From: Enterobacter pseudoroggenkampii
Lineage (GTDB): Bacteria; Pseudomonadota; Gammaproteobacteria; Enterobacterales; Enterobacteriaceae
Assembly: GCF_026420145.1 (NCBI RefSeq)
Contig: NZ_JAPMLV010000008.1
Location: 62,001-126,000, forward strand
DNA: 64,000 nt
Direction of reading: 5' to 3'
Numbering within the stretch: position 1 is the stretch's first letter; the number at the start of each line of letters is the position of its first letter. The translations under genes and the position numbers were made by a program. Shown one piece after another: positions 1 through 8,916 of this stretch. The notes under the pieces are model-generated. The model saw only the letters and a program-made list of their open reading frames with translations. It was not told the DNA's origin and made no database searches.

Positions 1-86
1 GCCTGCTGGCGCGCATTCGTGGTGAGGCAGTTACCCCGAAAATGTTAGATTTAGGTTTCACCTTGTCACCGGGTGGATCTATTTGA
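1..86 (+). CDS. gntR: GntR, gluconate operon repressor (C-terminal end only)
   Basis: Only the last 27 codons are in the window, read from base 3 and ending at the TGA at 84-86. The tail (RGEAVTPKMLDLGFTLSPGG) agrees with the C-terminus of the LacI-family repressor GntR as I remember it. GntR represses gluconate uptake and phosphorylation genes. The DNA-binding and sugar-binding domains lie outside the window. Its position directly before gntK, with GntR-like operators between, supports the call. It cannot be judged for completeness. Confidence 0.8.
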   Translation, partial: LLARIRGEAVTPKMLDLGFTLSPGGSI

Positions 87-165
87 ACTGACAAATTTGA
101 AGTAGCTCACACTTATTCACTTCGCGCACGTTTGGATATTGCTTCTCTTTTGCCCCGGCAGGACA

Positions 166-195
166 ATGTTACCGATAACTGTTACCCGTAACAAT
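166..195 (+). promoter_or_regulatory. Two adjacent GntR-like operators before gntK
   Basis: ATGTTACCGATAACTG (166-181) and TGTTACCCGTAACAAT (180-195) are back-to-back copies of the ATGTTA-N4-TAACAT palindrome bound by GntR. The second has perfect TGTTA/TAACA arms. They end 18 bases before the gntK start, so bound repressor would block gntKU transcription. The consensus is known from E. coli; binding here is inferred. Confidence 0.7.
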
Positions 196-212
196 TGACT
201 GAGGGACACCCT

Positions 213-740
213 TTGAGCACGACTAATCACGATCACCACGTCTACGTCCTGATGGGCGTTTCCGGTAGCGGGAAATCAGCCGTAGCCAGCGAAGTGGCGC
301 ATCAACTCCAGGCTGCGTTCCTTGATGGCGACTTCCTCCATCCGCGCAGCAACATCATGAAAATGGCCTCCGGCGAGCCGCTGAACGACGACGACCGCAA
401 ACCGTGGTTGCAGGCGCTGAATGACGCCGCGTTCGCTATGCAGCGTACCAATAAAGTCTCCCTGATCGTCTGCTCTGCGCTGAAAAAAACCTACCGCGAC
501 CTGCTGCGCGACGGTAACCCGAACCTCTCTTTCATCTACCTGAAAGGGGATTTCGAGGTGATTGAAAGCCGCCTGAAGGCGCGTAAAGGTCACTTCTTCA
601 AAACCCAGATGCTGGTGACGCAGTTCGAAGCGCTGCAGGAGCCGGGTGAAGACGAGAAAGACGTCTTAGTGGTTGATATCGATCAGTCACTGGAAGGTGT
701 TGTTGCCAGCACCATCGAGGTCATTAATAAAAGGCAGTAA
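213..740 (+). CDS. gntK: Gluconokinase GntK (thermoresistant)
   Basis: Cytoplasmic kinase converting D-gluconate and ATP to 6-phosphogluconate, feeding the Entner-Doudoroff and pentose phosphate pathways. The P-loop GVSGSGKS is at residues 15-22. The chosen start is the TTG at 213, giving 175 residues beginning MSTTNHDHH as in E. coli, with GAGGGA 8 bases upstream. An in-frame TTG at 195 would add six residues but lies inside the GntR operator. The gene is followed after three bases by gntU, so the two form an operon under GntR control. Both genes appear to start with TTG. Confidence 0.95.
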   Translation: MSTTNHDHHVYVLMGVSGSGKSAVASEVAHQLQAAFLDGDFLHPRSNIMKMASGEPLNDDDRKPWLQALNDAAFAMQRTNKVSLIVCSALKKTYRDLLRDGNPNLSFIYLKGDFEVIESRLKARKGHFFKTQMLVTQFEALQEPGEDEKDVLVVDIDQSLEGVVASTIEVINKRQ

Positions 741-743
741 GTT

Positions 744-2084
744 TTGAGTACATTAACGCTAGTTTTGACAGCAGTGGGTTCCGTGTTGCTGCTGCTGTTT
801 TTAGTGATGAAGGCGCGTATGCACGCTTTTGTTGCTTTGATGGTGGTTTCTATAGGTGCAGGTCTCTTTTCCGGTATGCCGCTCGACAAGATCGCCGCGA
901 CGATGGAAAAAGGGATGGGCGGTACGCTGGGCTTCCTGGCGATTGTGGTGGCCCTTGGCGCGATGTTTGGCAAGATTTTGCACGAGACGGGCGCGGTCGA
1001 CCAGATTGCCGTCAAAATGCTGAAATCCTTCGGCCACAGCCGCGCGCACTACGCGATTGGCCTGGCGGGCCTGATTTGCGCGCTGCCGCTGTTCTTTGAA
1101 GTGGCCGTTGTGCTGCTGATAAGCGTCGCGTTCTCCATGGCGCGCCATACCGGCACAAACCTTGTGAAGCTGGTTATTCCACTGTTTGCGGGCGTGGCGG
1201 CGGCCGCGGCGTTTCTGCTGCCTGGGCCTGCGCCGATGCTGCTGGCGTCCCAGATGCACGCTGACTTTGGCTGGATGATCCTGATTGGCCTGTGCGCGGC
1301 AATCCCGGGGATGATTATTGCCGGTCCGCTGTGGGGCAACTTCATCAGCCGTTACGTTGAGCTTCATATCCCGGATGACATCACCGAGCCGCACCTGGGC
1401 GAGGGCAAAATGCCGTCCTTCGGCTTCAGCCTGTCGCTGATCCTGCTCCCGCTGGTTCTCGTGGGTTTGAAAACCATCGCCGCGCGCTTTGTGCCGGTGG
1501 GCTCCAGCGCCTATGAATGGTTTGAGTTCATCGGTCATCCGTTCACGGCGATCCTGGTGGCCTGTCTGGTGGCGATTTACGGCCTGGCGATGCGTCAGGG
1601 AATGCCAAAAGACCGGGTGATGGAGATCTGCGGTGCCGCGCTGCAGCCTGCGGGGATTATCCTGCTGGTGATCGGTGCCGGCGGCGTGTTCAAGCAGGTA
1701 CTGGTGGATTCCGGCGTGGGCCCGGCTCTGGGCGAAGCGCTGACCGGGATGGGCCTGCCGATTGCGGTAACCTGTTTCGTATTGGCTGCGGCGGTACGTA
1801 TCATCCAGGGTTCCGCAACCGTGGCGTGTTTAACCGCTGTGGGTCTGGTGATGCCGGTGATTGAACAGCTGAACTACTCCGGTGCGCAGATGGCCGCGCT
1901 GTCTATCTGTATCGCGGGCGGTTCGATTGTGGTTTCTCACGTTAACGACGCGGGCTTCTGGCTGTTCGGTAAATTTACCGGCGCCACCGAAGCGCAAACC
2001 CTGAAAACCTGGACGCTGATGGAAACCATTCTCGGCACGACGGGTGCAATTGTCGGGATGATTGCCTTTACGCTGCTCAGCTGA
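744..2084 (+). CDS. gntU: Low-affinity gluconate permease GntU
   Basis: Inner-membrane gluconate/H+ symporter of the GntP family, 446 residues, the usual size. Many hydrophobic segments run throughout, including the conserved LPLFFEVAVVLL and VSHVNDAGFW regions. It starts at a TTG three bases after gntK and is probably translationally coupled to it. It supplies gluconate to GntK. It ends just before a strong hairpin terminator and is convergent with plsB. Confidence 0.95.
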   Translation: MSTLTLVLTAVGSVLLLLFLVMKARMHAFVALMVVSIGAGLFSGMPLDKIAATMEKGMGGTLGFLAIVVALGAMFGKILHETGAVDQIAVKMLKSFGHSRAHYAIGLAGLICALPLFFEVAVVLLISVAFSMARHTGTNLVKLVIPLFAGVAAAAAFLLPGPAPMLLASQMHADFGWMILIGLCAAIPGMIIAGPLWGNFISRYVELHIPDDITEPHLGEGKMPSFGFSLSLILLPLVLVGLKTIAARFVPVGSSAYEWFEFIGHPFTAILVACLVAIYGLAMRQGMPKDRVMEICGAALQPAGIILLVIGAGGVFKQVLVDSGVGPALGEALTGMGLPIAVTCFVLAAAVRIIQGSATVACLTAVGLVMPVIEQLNYSGAQMAALSICIAGGSIVVSHVNDAGFWLFGKFTGATEAQTLKTWTLMETILGTTGAIVGMIAFTLLS

Positions 2085-2111
2085 GGGCAGTGATTTAACA
2101 AGTCTAAAAAT

Positions 2112-2147
2112 AAGGCCCGGTAGCGTCAGCGCTTACCGGGCCTTTTT
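2112..2147. terminator. Rho-independent terminator between gntU and plsB
   Basis: An 11-bp perfect stem (AAGGCCCGGTA, 2112-2122, with 2134-2144) is closed by an 11-base loop and followed by a T run on the plus strand. The A-rich left side gives a weaker T run on the minus strand, so it may act in both directions. The stem resembles a REP palindrome. Confidence 0.85.
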
Positions 2148-2188
2148 ATTATCCAGGGCGTCAGGCCGGGCCATAACCCGGCATTGCG

Positions 2189-4609
2189 TTACTCGCCCTG
2201 CGTGGCGCTCTCAATCGTCAAACGCACGTCCGAGGTAATCAGCTCTGCCAGCATCTGGTATACCTTCAGCGTCTCTTCCGGCTCGGCATCACCCGTATCG
2301 CTGATGAAGCCTTCATCGCGCAGCGTCAGGACCAGGGAACTGAAGACCGCTTTGTCGAAGAATTCAGGAGCGTTAATGCCGTGCAGAACGGACAGGCGCT
2401 GGGCCAGCGTCCGGCTCTCTTTCTCCAGCGTACCGCGGTTGATAGACGGGTTCGCACTCAGCAGCCAGAACGTAATGGCGTAGCGCTGCAGCGTTTCGCG
2501 CGCACCGGCCGCCAGCAGCTGCAGGGTGCGGGAGCGTGACGGGTTGATGTGCAGCTCGTCGTTCGTGACGGTGATCAGCCCCTGACGACGCAGCTCTTCC
2601 GTCAGTTTATCCAGCTCGCCCGCCAGCTCATCCTTGCTCCAGCGCAGGAACAGCTCCGCTTTCAGCATCGGATAGAGCGTCTCAACGTGACGCAAGAGTT
2701 CCTGACGCGAGATACGGCGATGCTGGGTGATGATAGCCGCCATGAGCGACGGCAGCATCAGCATATGGGTGATGTTGTTTCGGTAGTAGGTCATCAGCAC
2801 TGCCTGCTCGCGCGGCAGAATGATGATGTCGCCGATCGTGTCCTTTTCGACTTCAAACTTGTTCATCTGCAGCGCGTGATCGATAAGTTCACTGGCGGTT
2901 GCAGAAGGCACGGTCGAATCAACCGAGTACGGCACGTTACGCATCATATCCAGATAGCAATCCAGCTGCTCCGTGAGCTGTTCACGGGTCAGCGAGCGCT
3001 GACGCGAAGCCAGAAGTGCCGTACAGCACAGGTTCATGGCGTTAGCCGCACCGGCGTTGTTAATGCGCACCATCAGCTCGGACGCGATGCCGTTGACCGT
3101 TGGCGTCAGCCAGGCTGGACGAATCGCTTCGATAGGATCGATGGATTCGCGCCACTCGGGAACGTGATGGTTCAGGTACGTCATCAACGGCATCGGTTCG
3201 CCGAAGTTCACGTAGCCCTGACCGAGATTACGCAGCTTGCTCAGGCCGCGCAGCATCTGCGGCAGGCTCTCTTTCTCTTTGGTTGCACCACGCAGCTCTT
3301 TCGCGTACGTGCCCACTTCCATCACGTGCTCGTAGCCAATGTAGATTGGCACCAGCGTGATGGGACGGGTTCCTCCGCGCAGCATCGCCTGAATGGTCAT
3401 CGACAGCGTGCCGGTTTTCGGATCGAGAAGACGTCCGGTACGGGAACGACCGCCCTCCACGAAGTACTCCACGGAATAGCCGCGGCTGAACAGCTCGCCC
3501 AGATACTCGCGGAACACGGTGGAGTAGAGCTTGTTGCCCTTGAAGGTACGACGGATAAAGAATGCGCCCAGGCGGCGGAAAATTGGACCTGCTGGCCAGA
3601 AGTTCAGGTTGATACCGGCAGCAATGTGCGGTGGTACCAGCCCCTGATGATAGAGCACGTAGGAAAGAAGCAGGTAGTCCATATGGCTGCGGTGGCAGGG
3701 AACATAGACAATCTCATGGCCATCATGCGCCAGCTGACGTACACGCTCGGCGTTATGAACGTTGATGCCCTGGTAGAGACGGTTCCAGGTAAAGCCGAGA
3801 ATACGATCGGACAGGCGAATCATCTCGTAAGAGAAGTTCGCTGCAATCTCTTCCATCAGCGCAATGGCGTTCTGCTGGGCTTTCTCATGCGATATTTTCT
3901 TGCTGCGCGCTTCGTCTTCAACGGCGCGGGCAATCGCTTTGGAGGCCAACAGCTTGTTGAACAGATCCTGACGCGCCGGGAGACGCGGCCCAACGGCAGC
4001 AAGGCGCTGACGGGCGAAGTGCATACGCGCCACGCGCGCCAGTTTTTGCGCGATGATCTTGTCGGTGCCGTGCTCGTCCGCCATGCGACGCAGCGAAACG
4101 GAAGGGGAGAAACGCACAAAGCTGTCGCGCCCCAGCCAGGAGACCGCAAAGAACTTCTGGATGCCGTTAAGCATGCGCAGCGGCGGGTTCTCTTCACCTT
4201 TTTCACGGCCCGGACGACGACCAAACATCACCGATACCGGCACCATCTGCACATCCAGATCGGGGTTGCTGCGGTGCAGGTCGAGATAGTCATGGAACAG
4301 CTTGATGGACTCTTCTTTTGGCGTGTAGTAGGTAAACACGCGCGGTCCACCGTGAATGAACACATAGCGCGGCAGCAGCGTACCGTCAACTTCAAGCGGT
4401 TCAAGCGGGTCAGGTAAGTCATGCGCCAGACACTGGGCGCGAAGCGTCAGTAAGTCTGCCTTCGAGTTATAAGGCAAAACGTACATAATAGGACGTGACG
4501 TATCGAGCCCCAATTCCAGCGCGGGTTCTGCTGGGATAGACTTGCTTTTTACCAGGATGCTTAATGGTAAATTAAGTAATTTGTAGTAAATTCGTGGCCA
4601 GCCGGACAT
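2189..4609 (-). CDS. plsB: Glycerol-3-phosphate acyltransferase PlsB
   Basis: Inner-membrane enzyme that acylates sn-glycerol-3-phosphate at position 1, the first committed step of phospholipid synthesis. The HX4D catalytic motif (HRSHMD) is near residue 306, and the EGGRSRTG and IPIYIGYE blocks follow, as expected for the family. The start at 4609 ([10 protein letters not shown]) gives 806 residues, against 807 in E. coli; an upstream in-frame codon would add 21 unrelated residues. It is divergent from dgkA. Its neighbour here is gntU rather than ubiA as in E. coli. Confidence 0.97.
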   Translation of the reverse strand: MSGWPRIYYKLLNLPLSILVKSKSIPAEPALELGLDTSRPIMYVLPYNSKADLLTLRAQCLAHDLPDPLEPLEVDGTLLPRYVFIHGGPRVFTYYTPKEESIKLFHDYLDLHRSNPDLDVQMVPVSVMFGRRPGREKGEENPPLRMLNGIQKFFAVSWLGRDSFVRFSPSVSLRRMADEHGTDKIIAQKLARVARMHFARQRLAAVGPRLPARQDLFNKLLASKAIARAVEDEARSKKISHEKAQQNAIALMEEIAANFSYEMIRLSDRILGFTWNRLYQGINVHNAERVRQLAHDGHEIVYVPCHRSHMDYLLLSYVLYHQGLVPPHIAAGINLNFWPAGPIFRRLGAFFIRRTFKGNKLYSTVFREYLGELFSRGYSVEYFVEGGRSRTGRLLDPKTGTLSMTIQAMLRGGTRPITLVPIYIGYEHVMEVGTYAKELRGATKEKESLPQMLRGLSKLRNLGQGYVNFGEPMPLMTYLNHHVPEWRESIDPIEAIRPAWLTPTVNGIASELMVRINNAGAANAMNLCCTALLASRQRSLTREQLTEQLDCYLDMMRNVPYSVDSTVPSATASELIDHALQMNKFEVEKDTIGDIIILPREQAVLMTYYRNNITHMLMLPSLMAAIITQHRRISRQELLRHVETLYPMLKAELFLRWSKDELAGELDKLTEELRRQGLITVTNDELHINPSRSRTLQLLAAGARETLQRYAITFWLLSANPSINRGTLEKESRTLAQRLSVLHGINAPEFFDKAVFSSLVLTLRDEGFISDTGDAEPEETLKVYQMLAELITSDVRLTIESATQGE

Positions 4610-4763
4610 AAACGATGTAAAGCCTCTGGTTAATAATGCAATTGCGGCGCAAGGATAACAGAAAGCGCGCAAAATTTCTGTTGTTACCCGTCATACTTCA
4701 GGCTGTAGCGAAACGCGCTACAGTTCCTGTTACTGACGCTTTTTTTCATAAAAGGTTCTTTTA

Positions 4764-5132
4764 ATGGCCAATAATACCACTGGGTTAACGCGTATCATCA
4801 AAGCCGCCGGCTATTCATGGAAAGGTTTCCGTGCCGCGTGGATCAACGAAGCCGCCTTTCGCCAGGAGGGCATCGCCGCTATCATCGCGGTGATCGTCGC
4901 CTGTTTCCTTGATGTTGATGCGATTACCCGCGTACTTCTTATAGGTTCCGTGCTTCTGGTGATGATAGTGGAAATTCTTAATAGCGCTATTGAGGCCGTG
5001 GTTGATCGCATTGGTTCAGATTTCCATGAACTTTCTGGCCGCGCAAAAGACATGGGCTCTGCTGCCGTGTTGCTGGCGATTATCACTGCCGCTATCACCT
5101 GGGTCACGCTGCTTTGGTCACATTTCCGATGA
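4764..5132 (+). CDS. dgkA: Diacylglycerol kinase DgkA
   Basis: Small trimeric inner-membrane kinase of 122 residues that recycles diacylglycerol to phosphatidic acid. Three transmembrane helices are visible after an amphipathic N-terminus. The conserved block EILNSAIEAVVDRIG carries the catalytic glutamate near residue 69. It is divergent from plsB, its functional partner in phospholipid metabolism, across about 150 bases. lexA follows 108 bases later with its own promoter. Confidence 0.97.
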   Translation: MANNTTGLTRIIKAAGYSWKGFRAAWINEAAFRQEGIAAIIAVIVACFLDVDAITRVLLIGSVLLVMIVEILNSAIEAVVDRIGSDFHELSGRAKDMGSAAVLLAIITAAITWVTLLWSHFR

Positions 5133-5177
5133 GCCTCGAGGAATAATTAAGTCCCTGGTTTTTTGTGCAGTTTTTGG

Positions 5178-5232
5178 TTCCAAAATCGCCTTTGACTGTA
5201 TATACTCACAGCATAACTGTATATACACCCAG
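5178..5232 (+). promoter_or_regulatory. lexA promoter with two LexA (SOS) boxes
   Basis: -35 TTCCAA (5178-5183) and -10 TATACT (5201-5206) are 17 bases apart. Two SOS boxes with perfect CTGT-N8-ACAG or near-perfect CTGT-N8-CCAG ends overlap and follow it: CTGTATATACTCACAG (5196-5211) and CTGTATATACACCCAG (5217-5232). The arrangement equals that known for autoregulated E. coli lexA. Confidence 0.93.
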
Positions 5233-5240
5233 GGGGCGGA

Positions 5241-5849
5241 ATGAAAGCATTAACGACCAGGCAGCAAGAGGTGTTTGATCTCATCCGGGATCATATCGGC
5301 CAGACGGGTATGCCACCCACGCGTGCGGAAATCGCGCAGCGTCTGGGCTTCCGTTCTCCGAATGCTGCCGAAGAACACCTGAAAGCGCTGGCGCGTAAGG
5401 GCGTGATTGAGATTGTCTCGGGCGCGTCACGTGGTATCCGCCTGCTGGTGGAAGAAGAGACGGGCATTCCGCTGGTGGGGCGTGTTGCTGCCGGTGAGCC
5501 TTTACTGGCACAGCAGCATATTGAAGGCCATTACCAGGTCGATCCAGCCATGTTCAAACCGAGCGCTGATTTCCTGCTGCGCGTCAGCGGTATGTCGATG
5601 AAAGACATCGGTATTCTTGACGGCGATCTGCTTGCGGTGCACAAAACGCAGGATGTGCGTAACGGCCAGGTGGTGGTCGCGCGCATTGACGACGAAGTGA
5701 CCGTCAAGCGTCTGAAAAAACAGGGGAACACCGTTCAGCTACTGCCTGAAAACAACGAGTTCTCCCCGATTGTGGTCGATCTGCGCGAACACAACTTCTC
5801 TATCGAAGGGCTGGCGGTTGGGGTCATTCGCAACGGCGAATGGCTGTAA
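5241..5849 (+). CDS. lexA: SOS repressor LexA
   Basis: Represses the SOS regulon and is inactivated by RecA-stimulated self-cleavage. It has 202 residues, the E. coli length. The winged-helix DNA-binding domain spans about 1-70. The cleavage bond Ala84-Gly85 sits in RVAAGEP, and the serine/lysine dyad is at Ser119 (SGMSM) and Lys156 (VTVKRL). A strong GGGGGCGGA ribosome site precedes ATG 5241. Two SOS boxes upstream give autoregulation, and dinF lies downstream in the same direction. Confidence 0.98.
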   Translation: MKALTTRQQEVFDLIRDHIGQTGMPPTRAEIAQRLGFRSPNAAEEHLKALARKGVIEIVSGASRGIRLLVEEETGIPLVGRVAAGEPLLAQQHIEGHYQVDPAMFKPSADFLLRVSGMSMKDIGILDGDLLAVHKTQDVRNGQVVVARIDDEVTVKRLKKQGNTVQLLPENNEFSPIVVDLREHNFSIEGLAVGVIRNGEWL

Positions 5850-5860
5850 CCTCTTCCTGA

Positions 5861-5885
5861 CAGGCTATGGCGCCGCTGTAGCCTG
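5861..5885 (+). other. Hairpin between lexA and dinF
   Basis: CAGGCTA (5861-5867) pairs with TAGCCTG (5879-5885) around an 11-base loop in the 63-base lexA-dinF gap. No T run follows, so it looks like an RNA stability or partial-termination element rather than a full terminator. Confidence 0.4.
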
Positions 5886-5912
5886 CTTCATTCTCCACAC
5901 CCGGTATTTTTC

Positions 5913-7250
5913 ATGTCACTGCTGACGGCATCCGATAAGGCATTGTGGCGTCTTGCTCTGCCGATGATCTTCTCCAATATTACCGTTCCCTTGCTGGGTC
6001 TGGTCGATACTGCCGTTATTGGCCATCTTGATTCGCCTGTTTATCTTGGCGGCGTGGCGATTGGCGCGACGGCAACCAGCTTCCTGTTTATGCTGCTGCT
6101 CTTTTTGCGTATGAGCACCACCGGGCTCACGGCACAGGCTTATGGTGCAAAAGATCCGCTGCGTCTGGCGCGAGCGCTGGTCCAGCCGCTGATCCTCGCG
6201 CTTGGCGCGGGGGCGTTAATCGTTTTATTGCGTGCGCCCCTGATCGACCTTGCGCTTCATGTTGTTGGCGGTAGCGAGGCGGTACTCGCGCAGGCGCGAC
6301 GGTTCCTTGAAATCCGCTGGCTCAGCGCGCCCGCGTCGCTGGCTAACCTGGTTCTGCTGGGGTGGCTACTGGGCGTGCAGTACGCCCGTGCACCAGTGAT
6401 TTTGCTGGTGGTGGGTAACCTGCTCAATATCGTTTTGGATGTCTGGCTGGTGATGGGCCAGCATATGAACGTGCAGGGCGCAGCGCTGGCGACGGCGATT
6501 GCCGAATACGGGACCTTTATCATTGGCCTGTGGATGGTCTGGCGCGTGCTGGCGATGCGCGGCATCTCCCTGGCGCTGCTCAAAACCGCATGGCGCGGCA
6601 ATATCCGTAAGCTGCTGGCGCTTAACCGAGACATCATGCTGCGCTCGCTGCTGCTTCAGCTCTGCTTCGGCGCGCTGACGGTCTTCGGGGCTCGACTGGG
6701 GCCAGAAATCGTTGCGGTCAACGCGGTATTGATGACGCTACTGACCTTTACCGCCTACGCGCTGGACGGTTTTGCCTATGCGGTAGAAGCGCATTCCGGG
6801 CAGGCGTACGGTGCGCGTGAAAGCGGGCAACTACGGGATGTCTGGCGGGCAGCCTGCCGTCAGTCGGGACTGGTGGCGCTGGCGTTTGGCCTGGTTTACG
6901 CCTGCTTTGGTGAGCAGATCGTTGCATTGCTGACGTCTATCCCTGCGCTGCGCGAGCTGGCGAGTCACTATCTCATCTGGCAAGTCGTCTTACCGGTGGT
7001 CGGCGTCTGGTGTTATCTGCTGGACGGCATGTTTATTGGTGCGACGCGCGGAGCGGAAATGCGTAACAGTATGGCGGTTGCAGCGGCCGGGTTTGGTCTG
7101 ACGCTGCTGACGCTCCCCTGGCTGGGTAATCACGGTTTGTGGCTGGCCCTGGCCGTTTTCCTCTCGCTGCGAGGGTTGTCGCTGGCGTTTATCTGGCACC
7201 GCCACTGGCAAAACAATACCTGGTTCTCTTCACGTCACGATATATCGTGA
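5913..7250 (+). CDS. dinF: DinF, MATE-family efflux protein
   Basis: Damage-inducible inner-membrane protein of the MATE family, 445 residues, with about twelve hydrophobic helices in two related halves. The characteristic early segment PLLGLVDTAVIGHL is present. E. coli DinF has been linked to oxidative and bile-salt protection. It lies 63 bases after lexA and is probably cotranscribed from the SOS promoter. The E. coli annotation carries an N-terminal extension; here ATG 5913 (MSLLTASDKALW) is the only well-placed start and has a weak ribosome site. Confidence 0.93.
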   Translation: MSLLTASDKALWRLALPMIFSNITVPLLGLVDTAVIGHLDSPVYLGGVAIGATATSFLFMLLLFLRMSTTGLTAQAYGAKDPLRLARALVQPLILALGAGALIVLLRAPLIDLALHVVGGSEAVLAQARRFLEIRWLSAPASLANLVLLGWLLGVQYARAPVILLVVGNLLNIVLDVWLVMGQHMNVQGAALATAIAEYGTFIIGLWMVWRVLAMRGISLALLKTAWRGNIRKLLALNRDIMLRSLLLQLCFGALTVFGARLGPEIVAVNAVLMTLLTFTAYALDGFAYAVEAHSGQAYGARESGQLRDVWRAACRQSGLVALAFGLVYACFGEQIVALLTSIPALRELASHYLIWQVVLPVVGVWCYLLDGMFIGATRGAEMRNSMAVAAAGFGLTLLTLPWLGNHGLWLALAVFLSLRGLSLAFIWHRHWQNNTWFSSRHDIS

Positions 7251-7326
7251 CGGTTAAAGATTCCGAATGTGAAACCAACTGCCGAATCCTTAACTACAAT
7301 AATTATCACGTCCAGCAGAAAAGAAC

Positions 7327-7340
7327 GTAACGGACGTTAC
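7327..7340. other. Perfect 14-base inverted repeat upstream of yjbJ
   Basis: GTAACG (7327-7332) and CGTTAC (7335-7340) flank two bases, 17 bases before the yjbJ ribosome site. It could be an operator or a short 5'-UTR hairpin. I do not recognise a cognate regulator. Confidence 0.35.
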
Positions 7341-7370
7341 GACCCGACGCTTAACTAAGAGGACACGATG

Positions 7371-7580
7371 ATGAATAAAGACGAAATCGGCGGCAACTGG
7401 AAGCAGTTCAAAGGTAAAGCGAAAGAAAAGTGGGGTAAGCTGACGGATGACGATATGACCGTCATTGAAGGTAAACGCGATCAGCTTGTCGGTAAAATTC
7501 AGGAACGTTACGGCTACGCGAAAGATCAGGCGGAAAACGAAGTCAAAGACTGGGAAACCCGTAACGACTACCGCTGGTAA
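7371..7580 (+). CDS. yjbJ: CsbD-family stress protein YjbJ
   Basis: Small, highly charged cytoplasmic protein of 69 residues with the CsbD-like pattern of lysine-rich GNWKQFKGKAKEKWG and ending in NDYRW. In E. coli it is abundant in stationary phase; its biochemical role is unknown. Two ATGs are adjacent (7368 and 7371). The second gives the family length and a better 7-base spacing from AAGAGGA. It is followed by a strong terminator and is convergent with zur. Confidence 0.92.
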   Translation: MNKDEIGGNWKQFKGKAKEKWGKLTDDDMTVIEGKRDQLVGKIQERYGYAKDQAENEVKDWETRNDYRW

Positions 7581-7597
7581 CGCTGAATAACCCACAG

Positions 7598-7623
7598 GGC
7601 GGCTCTAAGCCGCCTTTTCTTTT
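7598..7623 (+). terminator. Terminator after yjbJ
   Basis: GGCGGCT (7598-7604) pairs with AGCCGCC (7608-7614), with a three-base loop, followed by TTTTCTTTT. It is oriented for yjbJ and lies just before the convergent zur stop. Confidence 0.85.
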
Positions 7624-7627
7624 GCCG

Positions 7628-8140
7628 TTAACGCGGCTTTTTCTTCACAAGAATTGAGTGGTCGTGCTGGCACGCGTCCTGATGACGACAGGCTTCCACC
7701 TCCACGCACGCGGAACAGAGCCCGTGCGCCTCAATCACGTTATGACGCAGGGCAAACCCCATTTTCGCTGCCAGCGTATGCATAATGTCTTCCACGCCTT
7801 CCGCAGCCTCTTCTTTCACCACGCCGCAGCGGTCACAGATAAACATCGCCGATGTGTGGGTGGGCTGATCGAACAGATGGCACAGCACATAGCTGTTGGT
7901 GGATTCCACCTTGTGCACGAACCCTTGTTCAAGCAGGAAATCCAGGGCGCGATACACCGTTGGCGGCTTTGCCTGCGGCTCGCTTTCGCGGAGAAGATCG
8001 AGCAGATCGTAGGCGCTGATGGCACCCTGCTGCAGGCTCATCAGACGTAATACTTCAAGGCGCTGCGGAGTCAGGCGCACATTGCGTTGCGCACACAGCT
8101 TTTCGGCCTGCGCTAACAGCTCTTTTGTGGACTTATCCAT
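7628..8140 (-). CDS. zur: Zinc uptake regulator Zur
   Basis: Fur-family zinc-dependent repressor of zinc uptake (znuABC and others), 170 residues against 171 in E. coli. A winged helix fills the N-terminal half (RLTPQRLEVLRLM). Metal ligands are visible in the dimerisation half: CDRCG, HNVIEAHGLCSAC and a C-terminal C/H cluster (CRHQDACQHDH). It is transcribed toward yjbJ. In E. coli the next genes are yjbL and yjbM; here a cupin gene follows on the other side. Confidence 0.95.
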   Translation of the reverse strand: MDKSTKELLAQAEKLCAQRNVRLTPQRLEVLRLMSLQQGAISAYDLLDLLRESEPQAKPPTVYRALDFLLEQGFVHKVESTNSYVLCHLFDQPTHTSAMFICDRCGVVKEEAAEGVEDIMHTLAAKMGFALRHNVIEAHGLCSACVEVEACRHQDACQHDHSILVKKKPR

Positions 8141-8255
8141 GTAGCACCCCGGATGTTATAGGACGGAAAACCCCCACTTTATCATGTTCTGGTAAAAACA
8201 CCGAGATCCGCCAGTCTGTGCTATACCTGACCCATTACAAACCGGGAAATAAACA

Positions 8256-8744
8256 ATGAAAAAACCTGACTGTATTCGGCACTGGCGCGACGTAGAAGGT
8301 GCGGATGATTCGACCTATCCAGATAGCGATGAGCTTTTTTCTATCGGCGCCCCGTTGGCTCGTAAGCTTGGACTCAGGCGCATTGGTATCCATCATGAGC
8401 GTTTGCCGCCAGGGCGCAGAACGTCCTATCCGCATGCGGAAAGCGATGAAGAAGAGTTCATTTATGTGCTCGAAGGTTATCCAGAAGCGTGGATAAATGG
8501 CTATCTGTGGAAACTTGAACCGGGCGACAGCGTGGGGTTTCCTGCCGGAACCGGTATCTGCCACACCTTTATTAACAACACGGAGGAAGAGGTGCGGTTG
8601 CTGGTCGTAGGCGAGGCCAACAAGAAGCACAATCGCATCTACTATCCCCTCAATCCGGTGTATGCCGCTACCCGTGAGGATCGCTGGGTAGACCACCCAC
8701 CCCAGTTTTTTGGACCGCATGATGGAAAACCTGGGAAAAAATAA
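8256..8744 (+). CDS. Cupin-domain protein of unknown substrate
   Basis: 162 residues with one cupin_2-type barrel at roughly 45-120. RTSYPHAESDEEEFIYVLEG resembles cupin motif 1 and the PGDSVGFPAGTGICHTFINN stretch resembles motif 2, with His, Glu and His metal-ligand candidates. There is no signal peptide, so it is probably cytoplasmic. It is a stand-alone gene divergent from zur, with no pathway neighbours to suggest a substrate. The first ATG (MKKPDCIRHW) follows a GGGAAATAAAC ribosome region. The E. coli K-12 position holds yjbL/yjbM instead. Confidence 0.7.
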   Translation: MKKPDCIRHWRDVEGADDSTYPDSDELFSIGAPLARKLGLRRIGIHHERLPPGRRTSYPHAESDEEEFIYVLEGYPEAWINGYLWKLEPGDSVGFPAGTGICHTFINNTEEEVRLLVVGEANKKHNRIYYPLNPVYAATREDRWVDHPPQFFGPHDGKPGKK

Positions 8745-8916
8745 TTTCCTCATCTATAAATATTGAGGGCCGTCACAAAATATAACAGGCCGTAAGGGAG
8801 TTTTACTTAGGGACAGAAATAGCGGGTCTTTTACTACTTATTCACAGCAATAGTTCGTTCCTGTTTGGGTGATAACAGACAGGGGTTATTTCATAACAGA
8901 CTATAACGGGCATACT

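Noticed and set aside
2549..4417. 622-codon plus-strand reading frame
   Set aside because: It is fully antisense to plsB, has low-complexity His/Gln/Arg-rich translation and matches no family I know; it is a G+C-rich shadow frame.
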